From NCBI RefSeq assembly GCF_000750635.1, contig NZ_CCDM010000001.1:806001-870000 (forward strand): a DNA stretch of 64,000 nt. Reading direction: 5' to 3'. The notes under the pieces were generated by a model that was given only the letters and a program-made list of their open reading frames with translations, searched no databases and was not told the DNA's origin. The DNA is from Oceanobacillus jeddahensis. Lineage in GTDB: Bacteria > Bacillota > Bacilli > Bacillales > Amphibacillaceae. Below, piece by piece: positions 8,922 through 18,414 of the stretch (the first letter of the stretch is position 1; each line of letters begins with the position of its first letter). Position numbers and translations under genes: made by a program.

Positions 8922-8969
8922 CAAAAAGAAGAAGGCAATGACTTCCATCATCCATTACCTTCTTCTTTT
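8922..8969. terminator. Bidirectional terminator between the lipoprotein gene and opuAA
   Basis: AAAAAGAAGAAGG (8922-8934) pairs with CCTTCTTCTTTTT (8957-8969). A-runs and T-runs on both sides suit termination of the two converging transcripts. Confidence 0.8.
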
Positions 8970-9000
8970 TCACTTTTAAATGATATTTCTATGGGGCTGT

Positions 9001-10209
9001 TTAATATACATATTCTTCACTTTCACTCACATCATCTGAAGTAAGCCCGGATAATACGTGAACACGTAAAATATAACCGACAAGTTTTTGATTTTCATTC
9101 ACAACAGCTAAAGGAAAGCTGGATTCTAGTGCTTTTGGAATTAAATCATTGATATATTCTTCCTCTTCCACTACAGTAATATCTTCTCGGATCAGATCGC
9201 TTAGTGATTGATTATCTTTAATTCCTTGAATCGCATCATCAATGGTAACAATCCCTTGAAGACGTCTGGAGCGGTCAACGACAAATACACTGGAAATCCC
9301 ATTCTCACGCATTTCTTTTACTGCGACATTCAAACCATCTTTAATAGACACAAGTGCATTTGGCTTAGTCATAATGTGGCTTGCTTGAAATACTTTGGAA
9401 CGGTCAATATCTTTAATAAACTCAGAGATATAATCGTTGGCAGGACTTGCGATAATTTCTTCAGGCGTCCCAACCTGTTCCACATGACCATCCTTCATCA
9501 CGGCAACACGATCACCAATACGAAAAGCTTCATTCACATCATGCGTAATAAAAATAATCGTTTTTTGCAGGCGCTCTTGGATATCTAATAACTCAAGCTG
9601 CATTTCCCGGCGAATTAATGGATCTAGTGCACTAAAAGGTTCGTCCATGAGTAAAATGTCCGGATCATTGGTAAGTGCTCTGGCTAAGCCAACGCGCTGC
9701 TGCATCCCACCGGATAATTCATCTGGATATTTATCTTCATAACCGCTTAATCCTACCGTTTCAATATTTTGCATAGCAATTTCCTGGCGTTTTTCTTTTG
9801 GGACATTACGAATTTCTAAGCCATATTCTACATTTGCTAAAATAGTTCGATGACTAAACAGACCAAAATGCTGGAAAACCATAGCGATTTTTTCTTGACG
9901 AACTTTTTTCAAATCTTCCCGGCTGCATTTTGTAATATCCTGTCCCTCTAAAATAATGGAACCGTCTGTTGGTTTGTTCAGTAGATTAAAGCAGCGGATT
10001 AGAGTTGACTTCCCGCTTCCTGAAAGCCCCATAATAACGAAGACTTCCCCCTTTTGAATATCAAAAGTAGCGTCATAAACACCAACCGTATGATTGGTGT
10101 TTTTTAAAATTTCTTCCTTCGATAGGCCTTCTTTAATCATAGGAATAGCAGATTTTGGTTTTGAACCAAATATTTTAGATACATTTTTTACTTGAATTTG
10201 TACAGACAT
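9001..10209 (-). CDS. opuAA: Glycine betaine/proline-betaine ABC transporter ATP-binding protein with CBS domains
   Basis: The ATPase of an OpuA-type quaternary-amine importer, 402 aa. Walker A is G-L-S-G-S-G-K-S-T (residues 61-69), the signature is L-S-G-G-M-Q-Q-R-V-G, and Walker B is I-L-L-M-D-E-P. The H-loop reads F-I-T-H-D-V. The C-terminal ~120 residues form a tandem CBS pair, the module that senses ionic strength in OpuA. It overlaps the permease gene by one base, so the two are translationally coupled. Gene order here is binding protein - permease - ATPase, the reverse of the B. subtilis opuAA-AB-AC order. Confidence 0.93.
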   Translation of the reverse strand: MSVQIQVKNVSKIFGSKPKSAIPMIKEGLSKEEILKNTNHTVGVYDATFDIQKGEVFVIMGLSGSGKSTLIRCFNLLNKPTDGSIILEGQDITKCSREDLKKVRQEKIAMVFQHFGLFSHRTILANVEYGLEIRNVPKEKRQEIAMQNIETVGLSGYEDKYPDELSGGMQQRVGLARALTNDPDILLMDEPFSALDPLIRREMQLELLDIQERLQKTIIFITHDVNEAFRIGDRVAVMKDGHVEQVGTPEEIIASPANDYISEFIKDIDRSKVFQASHIMTKPNALVSIKDGLNVAVKEMRENGISSVFVVDRSRRLQGIVTIDDAIQGIKDNQSLSDLIREDITVVEEEEYINDLIPKALESSFPLAVVNENQKLVGYILRVHVLSGLTSDDVSESEEYVY

Positions 10210-11072
10210 TATTTATTACCTCCGTGACGTTGTACTTTTTCAGCGATACCATTGGTAATACGGTCAATAATAATCGCTAGAAATACAATACTGATACCAG
10301 CTTCGAAACCAAGAGCGATGTCGATTCGGTTAATTGAAACAAGCACTTGCTCTCCAAGGCCGGAAGCACCAACCATGGATGCAATAACAACCATTGCTAA
10401 TGCCATCATCGTCGTCTGGTTGACTCCAGCCATAATTGTTGGCAATGCTTGTGGCAATTGAACTTTTGATAATGTTTGCCATCTGGAAGAACCAAATGAA
10501 TGGGCTGACTCAACCACTTCCTTATCGACACCACGAATAGCTAAGTCTGTTAAACGGATAACGGGTGGCAAGGAATAAATCAATGTTGCGAAAATCGCAG
10601 AGACATTACCTAATCCAAAGAAGAAAATAGCAGGGATTAAATAAACAAAGCTTGGCATGGTCTGCATCGCATCAAGAATCGGGCGTAATATCGTAGAAAC
10701 CCATTTATTAAACGCCATCGCTACACCGAGCGGAATTCCGATGATTAAACAAATAATTACAGCGGTTAAAATGATGGCAATGGTAATCATCATTTCTTCC
10801 CAAAGACCGAACGAACCGATGAGAAATATAAATATACCATATAAAACACCGGAGAAAATAGATTTAAAATACCATCCAAGTAAGAAGATAATGATAATAA
10901 ATAACCACCATGGAATAAACATAAGAAAATCAGTCAATCCACTGATAGATCTCGATGTGATAAAAAAGATAAAATCAAATAAAACTTCTAAATTATCGGC
11001 TAGGAAGCTGACAAGATCATCAACGTATTTCCCGGCTTCAAACGTAATATCTGGAAAACTAATCATAAGCAT
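10209..11072 (-). CDS. opuAB: Glycine betaine ABC transporter permease
   Basis: The membrane subunit of the OpuA-type importer: 287 aa with about 7 hydrophobic segments and the binding-protein-dependent permease (EAA) motif around E-S-A-H-S-F-G-S-S-R-W-Q. It matches OpuAB/ProW. The assigned ATG has no close Shine-Dalgarno. The strongest upstream GGAGAGG is ~25 nt away, so the exact start is uncertain by a few codons. It stands downstream of a terminator that separates it from opuAC. Confidence 0.9.
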   Translation of the reverse strand: MLMISFPDITFEAGKYVDDLVSFLADNLEVLFDFIFFITSRSISGLTDFLMFIPWWLFIIIIFLLGWYFKSIFSGVLYGIFIFLIGSFGLWEEMMITIAIILTAVIICLIIGIPLGVAMAFNKWVSTILRPILDAMQTMPSFVYLIPAIFFFGLGNVSAIFATLIYSLPPVIRLTDLAIRGVDKEVVESAHSFGSSRWQTLSKVQLPQALPTIMAGVNQTTMMALAMVVIASMVGASGLGEQVLVSINRIDIALGFEAGISIVFLAIIIDRITNGIAEKVQRHGGNK

Positions 11073-11141
11073 TATAACTGCTAAAGAGCAGTATTTACCT
11101 CTCCTTCTTTAACGTATTGTTTATATGTTTACTGAATGAAG

Positions 11142-11172
11142 AAAAAGTAGCTAGCCTGAGGGCAAGCTACTC
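11142..11172 (-). terminator. Terminator/attenuator between opuAC and opuAB
   Basis: On the minus strand AGTAGCTTGCC pairs with GGCTAGCTACT (one mismatch) and is followed by TTTTTC (11146-11141). It lies inside the apparent operon, so it probably sets a high ratio of binding protein to transporter. Confidence 0.7.
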
Positions 11173-11194
11173 CATATTTTGATTGCATATTCAA

Positions 11195-12187
11195 TTATTC
11201 AAGGGAAGCGAGCACATCCTCAGCAATATCTTCCGGAATCCATTCTGTCCAAACATCTTCATGCTCCTGCATCCACCAGATAGCTGCCTCTTGGGTAGAA
11301 GCACCGCTATCTTCCATATACTCGAGAGCATCTTCTGTCAGTGCACTACTGGTTTCGTATTGCTCTAAGAATTCCACAACCTCTGGTGCTTGTTCAGGGA
11401 AATCTTTATGCACAGAAATAACAACATCATTAGGAGGGAATTCTGTACCTTTTGTTTCTTCCCAAACTTCTTCGTCATAGGGTTCCTCTTCTAATAGAAT
11501 TAAATCATATTTTGCTGTGATAGCAGTAGGGGACCAGTAATAGCCAACCCATCCTTCTCCTGCTTCATAGGCACGGGCTAAATCTGTAATAATTGCTGAA
11601 TCAGAACCCGGGCTAAAGTTGTTAAATTCCTCTTCTAACTCATAGAAATCAAATTTTTCATTGATTGCCTCTTCTACTGCCCATCCGCTGGGCGCATTAA
11701 TAATACGTCCTTTTTCTGGATCTTCTGGATCTTCAAAAACTTCTGGATAATTTTTTAAGTCTTCTACGGTTTTCAAATCTGGGGCAAGGGGGTCAATTCC
11801 TCTTTCCGGATCTCCTTCGACAACATATGCTGGTACATATAATCCCTGGTCATTATCATCAAAGTTAACAGACAATGTTTCAATATCTCCTGCTTCTGTT
11901 AATTCCTCATAAATATCCCGAATATTATCTGTCCAAACTTCCATATAAACATTAATATCTCCATCACCTAACCCCTGCACCGTTGCAGCTGTAGAGCCGG
12001 AAGTTATATCGGTATCATAGCCATATCCTTCTTCTAATATTTGTGCTGCAATATAATTGTGTACATTAATACTGTCCCAACCGGCATCAGCAAAAACAAT
12101 CGTATCAATTTCCTCACTTGATGAATCACCACAAGCAGATAAAACAAAAACGGATACGGTCATCAAAGTGAATAATAATTTTTTCAT
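11195..12187 (-). CDS. opuAC: Glycine betaine-binding lipoprotein OpuAC
   Basis: The extracellular substrate-binding lipoprotein of the OpuA system, 330 aa, with signal peptide and lipobox V-L-S-A-C (Cys19). The mature part contains the OpuAC features: F-A-D-A-G-W-D-S near the start, a Trp-rich segment (M-E-V-W-T-D-N) and G-W-V-G-Y-Y-W-S-P-T. These Trp and Tyr residues could build the aromatic cage for the quaternary ammonium group. It is the promoter-proximal gene. A near-identical paralogue lies upstream on the same strand. Confidence 0.93.
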   Translation of the reverse strand: MKKLLFTLMTVSVFVLSACGDSSSEEIDTIVFADAGWDSINVHNYIAAQILEEGYGYDTDITSGSTAATVQGLGDGDINVYMEVWTDNIRDIYEELTEAGDIETLSVNFDDNDQGLYVPAYVVEGDPERGIDPLAPDLKTVEDLKNYPEVFEDPEDPEKGRIINAPSGWAVEEAINEKFDFYELEEEFNNFSPGSDSAIITDLARAYEAGEGWVGYYWSPTAITAKYDLILLEEEPYDEEVWEETKGTEFPPNDVVISVHKDFPEQAPEVVEFLEQYETSSALTEDALEYMEDSGASTQEAAIWWMQEHEDVWTEWIPEDIAEDVLASLE

Positions 12188-12363
12188 TTTTTCGTCTCCT
12201 TTTTATTTTGACAATTTTCAGGTATATATTTGTATAGTTTGGTGAAACAAAATAGTATTCTAACGTAAAGATTTTGCAGTAGAAAAATAATTTCATTTCG
12301 TTCATTTTGAGCTGGAAGAGGATATGTGCAGCCAGGAAGAAGATATTCGCGATTCGATTCTTT

Positions 12364-12393
12364 ATTATACCTTATAAGGTTAAAAATAAACAA
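12364..12393 (-). promoter_or_regulatory. Sigma-A promoter of opuAC with palindromic operator candidate
   Basis: On the minus strand TTGTTT (12393-12388), an 18-nt spacer and TATAAT (12369-12364) form a good vegetative promoter ~175 nt upstream of opuAC. The spacer contains a perfect 12-bp palindrome, ACCTTATAAGGT (12369-12380), which touches the -10. A repressor bound there would block RNA polymerase. GbsR/OpcR-type regulators control related genes in Bacillus, but none is encoded in the window. Confidence 0.55.
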
Positions 12394-12568
12394 AGCGCTT
12401 AAAACTTTATAAATGTGCATATTTCTATGTATAGAGAGAATAGGGCAGGTTTAGGTGTGGATATCTCTATAATTGTCGAGAATACTCTAAAATACGTATA
12501 AATCGTCGGAAAATATAACTAATTTAAATAGGGATATTTTCATAATATCCCTTTGCCAATGTCTTGTA

Positions 12569-12607
12569 GAGTGTAAGAAAAGGTCCTGAAAGTCTCGGGA
12601 TCTTTTC
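12569..12607. terminator. Large hairpin downstream of the second opuAC
   Basis: GTAAGAAAAGGTCC pairs with GGATCTTTTCTTAC (one G-U) around an 11-nt loop. No clear T-run follows on either side. By position it may terminate the solitary opuAC paralogue (minus strand), or it may be a repeat element. Confidence 0.45.
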
Positions 12608-12677
12608 TTACATCACAGGGAGGGCTAAGGAAAACAATTTTATCACGTAGAAGCGCCCGTAAAACTCCGACTGAATT

Positions 12678-13670
12678 TTATTCTAAAGAATCTAATACTT
12701 CTTCTGCAATGTCTTCAGGAACCCAGTTTGTCCAGATATCTTTATGTTCCTCCATCCACCAATTAGCAGTCTCTTCTGCGGAAGCCTCATTTTCATCCAT
12801 ATATTTGAGAGCTTCTTCGGTGAGTTCGCTGCTTGTCTGATAATTTTCTAAAAAGGATGTAACTTCAGGAACTAATTCTGGAAAATCTGCATTTACTGCT
12901 ATTACCACGTCATTTGGTGGAAAAGCAGTACCTCTTGTTTCTTCCCAAATTTCCTCTTCATAAGGGGCCTCCTCTAAAAGAGTCAAATCATATTTAGCAG
13001 AAACAGTAGTTGGAGACCAATAATAGCCGACCCAAGGCTCTCCAGCTTCATAAGCTCTGGCTATGTCTGCAATAATCGCTGCGTCAGAACCTGGTTTGAA
13101 AAAATTAAAGGTTTCCTCTAAATCATAAAAATCAATTTTGTCACTCATCTGTTCTTCTACTTGCCATCCAGTGGGAGCGCTAAGAATTCGCCCTTTATTT
13201 GGGTTTTCAGGGTCTGCAAATACATCCGGATAATTTTTTAAATCCTCTACCGTTTTTAAATCAGGTGCAAAAGGTTCAATTCCTCTTTCTACATCCCCTT
13301 CTATCACGTATGTAGGTACGTAAATGCCCGTCTCATTATCATTAAAATTGATCGATAATGTTTCTATTAATCCCAATTCTGTTGATTCTTCGTATAATTC
13401 TTTAATATTATCCGTCCACATCTCCATATTTATATGAATATCGCCATCGCGAAGTCCCTGATGTGTGACAGCGGTTGACCCGGATTGAATATCGGTTTGA
13501 TACCCATATCCTTCCTCGATAATACGCGCAGCGATGTGGTTATGAATTTTAATGCTGTCCCAGCCTGCATCTGAGAATACAATGGTGTCAATTTCGTTCT
13601 CGCTGGCAGAACTGCTGCAGGCTGTTAAAATTGCAAATGGAAGCACAAGTAGTAATAATAAATTCTTCAT
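12678..13670 (-). CDS. Second glycine betaine-binding lipoprotein (OpuAC paralogue)
   Basis: 330 aa from the ATG at 13670, which has AAAGGAG 10 nt upstream. A longer reading frame would add 32 unsupported residues. Lipobox I-L-T-A-C. It is collinear with the downstream OpuAC over its whole length, with the same D-A-G-W-D-S, E-M-W-T-D-N and W-V-G-Y-Y-W-S-P-T blocks. By eye well over half the residues are identical. It has no permease or ATPase of its own and is separated from opuAC by ~490 bp that include opuAC's own promoter. It probably delivers a related osmolyte to the same OpuAB/AA, or is regulated differently. Confidence 0.88.
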   Translation of the reverse strand: MKNLLLLLVLPFAILTACSSSASENEIDTIVFSDAGWDSIKIHNHIAARIIEEGYGYQTDIQSGSTAVTHQGLRDGDIHINMEMWTDNIKELYEESTELGLIETLSINFNDNETGIYVPTYVIEGDVERGIEPFAPDLKTVEDLKNYPDVFADPENPNKGRILSAPTGWQVEEQMSDKIDFYDLEETFNFFKPGSDAAIIADIARAYEAGEPWVGYYWSPTTVSAKYDLTLLEEAPYEEEIWEETRGTAFPPNDVVIAVNADFPELVPEVTSFLENYQTSSELTEEALKYMDENEASAEETANWWMEEHKDIWTNWVPEDIAEEVLDSLE

Positions 13671-13764
13671 TCTTCTCTTTATCTCCTTTGATTTCAATCT
13701 TAGAATATTAATATTAGCAATTAATTCAGAAAATAATAAATGTCGAAAAATACCAAAAATAATC

Positions 13765-13780
13765 ATATTTCTTGAAATAT
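13765..13780. promoter_or_regulatory. Inverted repeat upstream of the second opuAC
   Basis: ATATTTC-tt-GAAATAT, a perfect 7+7 bp palindrome about 95 nt before the start codon. It is a plausible operator position, but the site is AT-rich and could be chance. The rest of 13671-14013 holds no gene that I can support. Confidence 0.3.
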
Positions 13781-14013
13781 AAGGGTAATATACTGTTTTT
13801 TAAACAATTTCTTAGGAAAGGATAAAAATTCACTGGATAGCTTCATATTTCTTTTTACGAGTTTAGGGATTGTAATATTTTTGTCGATGTTTTGAGGAAA
13901 AAGGAAAGAAAATGTCATGATGGGATTTGTCTGGGGCGGATGAAGAAAAATGAACAAATGTGAACCTTTTTCAAATACATGATAGATACTCTGCGAATAG
14001 GCACAGACCAAGT

Positions 14014-14042
14014 TTGCGAGGGTATTTTGAAACAGATATACT
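14014..14042 (+). promoter_or_regulatory. Sigma-A promoter of the RND efflux operon
   Basis: TTGCGA (14014-14019), a 17-nt spacer and TATACT (14037-14042). The leader to the adaptor gene is ~110 nt. Confidence 0.55.
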
Positions 14043-14162
14043 AAAATGGAGATAATTTGAAACAAATGAAGCGTCACTTTCGTACTAGGTAAAGAATAAA
14101 TAATCATTAAAAAAAGAGCAGACAGTCTCTATATAAATGATGGAAGGGGAAAGTACATAACC

Positions 14163-15029
14163 ATGAAAAAGAGTATTGGAGCAATTGGGTTATTTTTTAT
14201 GCTGTTTGTTTTAGCGGCATGTACAGAAGAAGATAATGAATCCGCTGAAGAAAACGAGGAGGAAGTAATTACTTCTGTCCAAACGGAAGAAGTGGAAGAA
14301 GGAAATTTAACGCGGGAAAGGACATTTAATGCCCGGATGGAGCCTTCCCAAACGACCCCAATTATGATCGAACAGCCTTTAGAAGTAGACACCCTGGAAG
14401 TGAGTGTTGGAGATACAGTAGAAGAAAATGATACCATTGCCGAATTAACCCTTGATGGCAATACACAGTCTGTTGATGCACCTGAAGCTGGAGAAATCAT
14501 TCAAATCCAGGCTGAAGAGGGCGAAAACATAGATCCGGAAGAGCCATTTATAATGATAGCAGATACAGAGGAATGGAAAGCTGCAGGCAGTGCTTCAGAA
14601 GGCATACTTGAACTTTTGGATATCGATGATGAAGTGACTGTAGAAGCAAGTGGAGAAGAAAAGACAGCGACCATTACAAATATGGACCGGATTCCGGACG
14701 ATACTGGATTATATCCGGTTACCGCAACATTTGAGGCTGGAGATGCATCGTTTGTCTCTGGAGCTGTTGCTAAAATAGTGGTAGACGAAACGGTGGAATC
14801 GGATGCTCTCATCGTACCTACAGAAGCTGTTGTAGAAAACGAAGGGGAATCCTTTGTGTTTGTTGTAACAGATGATGAAACGGTAGAACAACGTGAGGTT
14901 TCTGTGATTAGTATGCAATCGCAGCAAACGGCAATCGAAGGAGATATCGAAGCAGAAGAAGAAATCGTAATAACAGGTCAATCCGGATTAGAAGATGGCG
15001 ATCCTGTTGAAGTCGTGAAAGGGGAATAG
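14163..15029 (+). CDS. RND efflux adaptor lipoprotein (HlyD/MFP family)
   Basis: 288 aa with lipobox V-L-A-A-C (Cys20), an acidic linker, then the barrel-sandwich (lipoyl-like) halves and beta-barrel typical of membrane-fusion adaptors. Recognisable elements are V-G-D-T-V-E-E-N-D-T-I-A-E-L and a later A-P-E-A-G-E-I; the end reads I-T-G-Q-S-G-L-E-D-G-D-P-V. The alpha-hairpin is short or missing, as expected in Gram-positives with no outer-membrane channel. It lies 3 nt before the pump gene, so they form one unit. Confidence 0.85.
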   Translation: MKKSIGAIGLFFMLFVLAACTEEDNESAEENEEEVITSVQTEEVEEGNLTRERTFNARMEPSQTTPIMIEQPLEVDTLEVSVGDTVEENDTIAELTLDGNTQSVDAPEAGEIIQIQAEEGENIDPEEPFIMIADTEEWKAAGSASEGILELLDIDDEVTVEASGEEKTATITNMDRIPDDTGLYPVTATFEAGDASFVSGAVAKIVVDETVESDALIVPTEAVVENEGESFVFVVTDDETVEQREVSVISMQSQQTAIEGDIEAEEEIVITGQSGLEDGDPVEVVKGE

Positions 15030-15032
15030 ATT

Positions 15033-18000
15033 TTGAAACAGCTTATAAAAACTTCCGTAAAACGACCAATTGGCGTCATTATGATTGTATTAGCTGTTCT
15101 TGCTTTAGGATTCATGTCTCTGCGTAATCTTGCGGTTGATCTGTTCCCTGAAATAGATTTGCCGGTAGCTGTTGTAGCCACCAATTATCAAGATGCAGCA
15201 CCAGAAGATGTACAGAATTCAATCAGTAGACCATTGGAATCAGCAGTAAGTGCAGTAGAAGGAATAGATACCGTTCAATCCCAATCCCAATCTGGATCAT
15301 CCATGGTGATGATGATGTTTCAAAATGGAACGGATTTAGACCAGGCATTATTGGATGTGAGAGAACAAGTCGATCAAGTACAAGGAATGTTACCTGAAGG
15401 AGCAGGAGACCCGAATATTCTTCGCTTCAGTCCAGATTCGCTTCCGGTCATGTATTTAGGCTTAACAGGTGAGGATTTGGCCGAGTTAACCGAAATAGCA
15501 GACCAGCAAATCGTTCCTTTCTTTGAAAGACAAGAAGGAGTTGCCTCTGTCACCATTGAAGGCGGCTTAGAAAGAGAGATTCAAATTGAATTAGATGAAG
15601 CAAGCTTAGAACAATATGGCATATCACCTCAAAGTGTGATGGATACCCTGGGAAGTGAAAACAGCTCTTCTTCCGTTGGTACGGTAGAGCAGGGGAACCA
15701 AGATTTGCAGATTCGTGTCATTGGTGAATTTGACAACATAGAAGAGATTGAAAATACACAAATTCAGTCAGAAGCAGGTGGGGTTGTCCGTATTTCGGAT
15801 ATCGCAACCGTGCAGGATGATTTTAAAGATGCTTCTTCTGAAACAATGGTAAATGGCGAACATGCACTTGTCTTATCAGTGATGAAGCAGACAGATGCGA
15901 ATACTGTGGAGGTAGCATCCAATATTACAGATGCAATGCCGGGAATTATGGACGATTTACCAGAAGGTCTGAATTTACAAACCATCATTGATACCTCTGA
16001 ATTTATCGAGATGTCCATTGATTCGGTTATGAATAATATTCTAATAGGCGGAGCAATCGCCTTCCTTATCTTGCTCCTATTCTTAAAGAGCATCCGGGCA
16101 ACTATTGTGATTGGATTATCGATTCCAATAGCGATTATCGCAACCTTTGTATTAATGTACTTTACAGGACAGACATTAAATGTTCTATCCCTGGGAGGAT
16201 TAGCTTTAGGAATTGGAATGATGCTGGATAGTTCGATTATCATTTTAGAAAATATTTATTCCTACCGGCGCAGAGGCTACAGCTTGTTTGAAGCGGCAAC
16301 TAAAGGGTCGATTGAACTCGCACCGGCGGTTATTGCTTCGACGACAACGACCTTAGTCGTATTTTTACCAATTGTTTTTGTAGAAGGAATGTCATCTGAC
16401 TTATTTACACCGTTGGCATTGACAGTATCTTTCTCATTAGTAGCGTCTTTAGTCGTTGCGATTACCTTAGTTCCAATGCTTTCTTCCAAGTTATTGGCAA
16501 ATGTTATGGAAGGATCGGGAAAAAGATACTGGTTTGACAGATTTTTAAACTGGATGAAAACACGTTATGGAAAAGGGCTGGAGAAAGTACTGAGGTTTAG
16601 AAAAACAACCGTCCTGGTAACGATTTTAGCGATTATCGGCAGTCTCTTCCTGATTCCGCGGATTGGAATGGAATTTATGCCTTCCGCAGACCAGGGCCAA
16701 GCTCAAATTACGGTAGAAACACCGCCAGGGAGCAGCTTAGACTATACAATTAGTATGACAGAACAAGTAGATGATATTTTAGCGGATTACGAGGAATACA
16801 TGGAGGTCAGCTATGTAACCATCGGATCTGCCGACTTTACAGGAAGCATGAATGAATCGACGTATACGCTGCAATTAATACCGGCATCTGAACGCGACCG
16901 GTCGACAGAACAGATTATGGTAGAAATTGATGAACGTGTGCAGCATATTGCAGGTGCAGATATCGCAGCCTCTGCGATGGATGGCGGCATGGAAATGGGA
17001 GATCCGATTACGATTCAATTAAACGGACCAGAAAATGATACACTGATTGATTTATCAGAACAGGTCCTTGCGGAGATGGAAGAGATTGAAGGAGTAACCA
17101 ATACCTCCTCCACAGCAGAAGATGGTATCCCGCAAATGGAAATTCGGGTAGATGAGGATGCGGCATCCAGTTATGGACTTTCCGGATCGCAAATTACCAG
17201 TCAGCTAGAAATGAAATTCTCCGGGCAGGTAGTTGGCCAGTATCGGGAAGAAGGGCAGGAAATCGATATTAGTCTTTCTTATCCGGAAGATACACGTACA
17301 AGTATCGAAGACCTGTTAGACAGCAGTATACAATCACCATCCGGAGCAACGGTTCCATTGGATGAACTTGTCGAGATCGAACAGGCAGAGGGACCTCAGA
17401 CGCTCCTGAGAGAAAATCAACAAGCACAAATGAATGTCAGTTCAGGAGTAGTTGGCCGTGATTTAGGAAGCGTCGTAGCAGATATTGAAACAAAGCTTGG
17501 TCAAATGGACTTCCCTGAAGGCTATAACTATAGTATTGGCGGTCAGGCAGAAGATATGGAAGAAGCCTTTATAGAGCTTGGAATAGCACTGATTTTTTCC
17601 ATTTTCTTAGTGTATATCGTGCTTGCTGTACAATTTGAAAATCTCCTGCAGCCATTTATTATTATGTTTGCTTTACCAACAACCATTATCGGGGTTATTG
17701 GCGGATTATTTATAACAAATATATCTCTTAGTGTCGCCGGCTTTATCGGCATTATCATGCTCGCAGGGATTGTTGTAAATAACTCCATTGTACTTGTCGA
17801 CTATATTAATATACTGCGCAGACGGGGCATGGACCGGCTGGAAGCTATTATTGAAGCGGGACGCTCGAGATTGCGCCCGATTCTGATGACATCGCTCACG
17901 ACCATTCTGGCGATGATTCCATTAGGACTCGGTATTGGTGAAGGAGCAGAACTGCAGCAGCCGTTAGCCGTTACAATTATTTTTGGACTTACAGTTTCCA

Positions 18001-18104
18001 GTATCTTCACCTTATTCTTTGTTCCAGTAATTTATCTCATCTTTGATAATATGACGAAGAAAGTAACGGGAAGAAGAAAACGGAGGAAAGCAGCCAAAAG
18101 TTAA
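15033..18104 (+). CDS. swrC: RND-family multidrug/lipopeptide efflux pump (SwrC/AcrB-like)
   Basis: 1023 aa starting at TTG 15033, with AAAGGGGA overlapping the end of the adaptor gene. The HAE-1 layout is clear: one membrane helix, a large extracellular loop, six helices with G-G-L-A-L-G-I-G-M-M-L-D (motif containing the helix-4 Asp), a second loop and the repeated half ending in a basic tail. B. subtilis SwrC (YerP) exports surfactin and confers resistance to amphiphiles. The substrate here is unknown. Confidence 0.9.
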   Translation: MKQLIKTSVKRPIGVIMIVLAVLALGFMSLRNLAVDLFPEIDLPVAVVATNYQDAAPEDVQNSISRPLESAVSAVEGIDTVQSQSQSGSSMVMMMFQNGTDLDQALLDVREQVDQVQGMLPEGAGDPNILRFSPDSLPVMYLGLTGEDLAELTEIADQQIVPFFERQEGVASVTIEGGLEREIQIELDEASLEQYGISPQSVMDTLGSENSSSSVGTVEQGNQDLQIRVIGEFDNIEEIENTQIQSEAGGVVRISDIATVQDDFKDASSETMVNGEHALVLSVMKQTDANTVEVASNITDAMPGIMDDLPEGLNLQTIIDTSEFIEMSIDSVMNNILIGGAIAFLILLLFLKSIRATIVIGLSIPIAIIATFVLMYFTGQTLNVLSLGGLALGIGMMLDSSIIILENIYSYRRRGYSLFEAATKGSIELAPAVIASTTTTLVVFLPIVFVEGMSSDLFTPLALTVSFSLVASLVVAITLVPMLSSKLLANVMEGSGKRYWFDRFLNWMKTRYGKGLEKVLRFRKTTVLVTILAIIGSLFLIPRIGMEFMPSADQGQAQITVETPPGSSLDYTISMTEQVDDILADYEEYMEVSYVTIGSADFTGSMNESTYTLQLIPASERDRSTEQIMVEIDERVQHIAGADIAASAMDGGMEMGDPITIQLNGPENDTLIDLSEQVLAEMEEIEGVTNTSSTAEDGIPQMEIRVDEDAASSYGLSGSQITSQLEMKFSGQVVGQYREEGQEIDISLSYPEDTRTSIEDLLDSSIQSPSGATVPLDELVEIEQAEGPQTLLRENQQAQMNVSSGVVGRDLGSVVADIETKLGQMDFPEGYNYSIGGQAEDMEEAFIELGIALIFSIFLVYIVLAVQFENLLQPFIIMFALPTTIIGVIGGLFITNISLSVAGFIGIIMLAGIVVNNSIVLVDYINILRRRGMDRLEAIIEAGRSRLRPILMTSLTTILAMIPLGLGIGEGAELQQPLAVTIIFGLTVSSIFTLFFVPVIYLIFDNMTKKVTGRRKRRKAAKS

Positions 18105-18118
18105 TGTGAAGGAATAAG

Positions 18119-18182
18119 AAAAGGGGCAGCTCTTGGTGGCGTTGAGGTGAAACCTCTTTGTCATGAAAGAGCTGCCCTTTTT
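18119..18182 (+). terminator. Terminator of the RND operon
   Basis: AAAAGGGGCAGCTCTT pairs with AAGAGCTGCCCTTTTT, leaving a ~30-nt apical part that can fold further. Confidence 0.8.
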
Positions 18183-18195
18183 ATCACAGAGAACC

Positions 18196-18252
18196 GTCCG
18201 TAAAACTCCCGCCTCCAAATAAAGCGTAAAAATAAATTTATTTAGGCGGGAG
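18196..18252. repeat. Intergenic long hairpin
   Basis: CTCCCGCCT..AAATAAA (from 18196) is complementary to TTTATTT.AGGCGGGAG (to 18252). The flank CCGTAAAACTCC just before it also occurs near 12660, close to another hairpin, so both may be pieces of a small dispersed repeat family. Confidence 0.5.
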
Positions 18253-18414
18253 ATAACAGACGCTAACTCCCACTGAGTGAAGTATCGTTTTATGTTAAAA
18301 TAGCCCATTACAGCATAAGAACCGGCTGTTCCCTGATGGAGAATGGCCGGAATTCATTTCATATCGAAAATCGGGTATGATAAAGACAAAGGACAGGGAA
18401 AGAAGGTAGATAAA

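Noticed and set aside
12184-12420. 78-codon minus-strand open frame upstream of opuAC
   Set aside because: It covers the opuAC promoter and leader, overlaps the opuAC start and has no ribosome-binding site.
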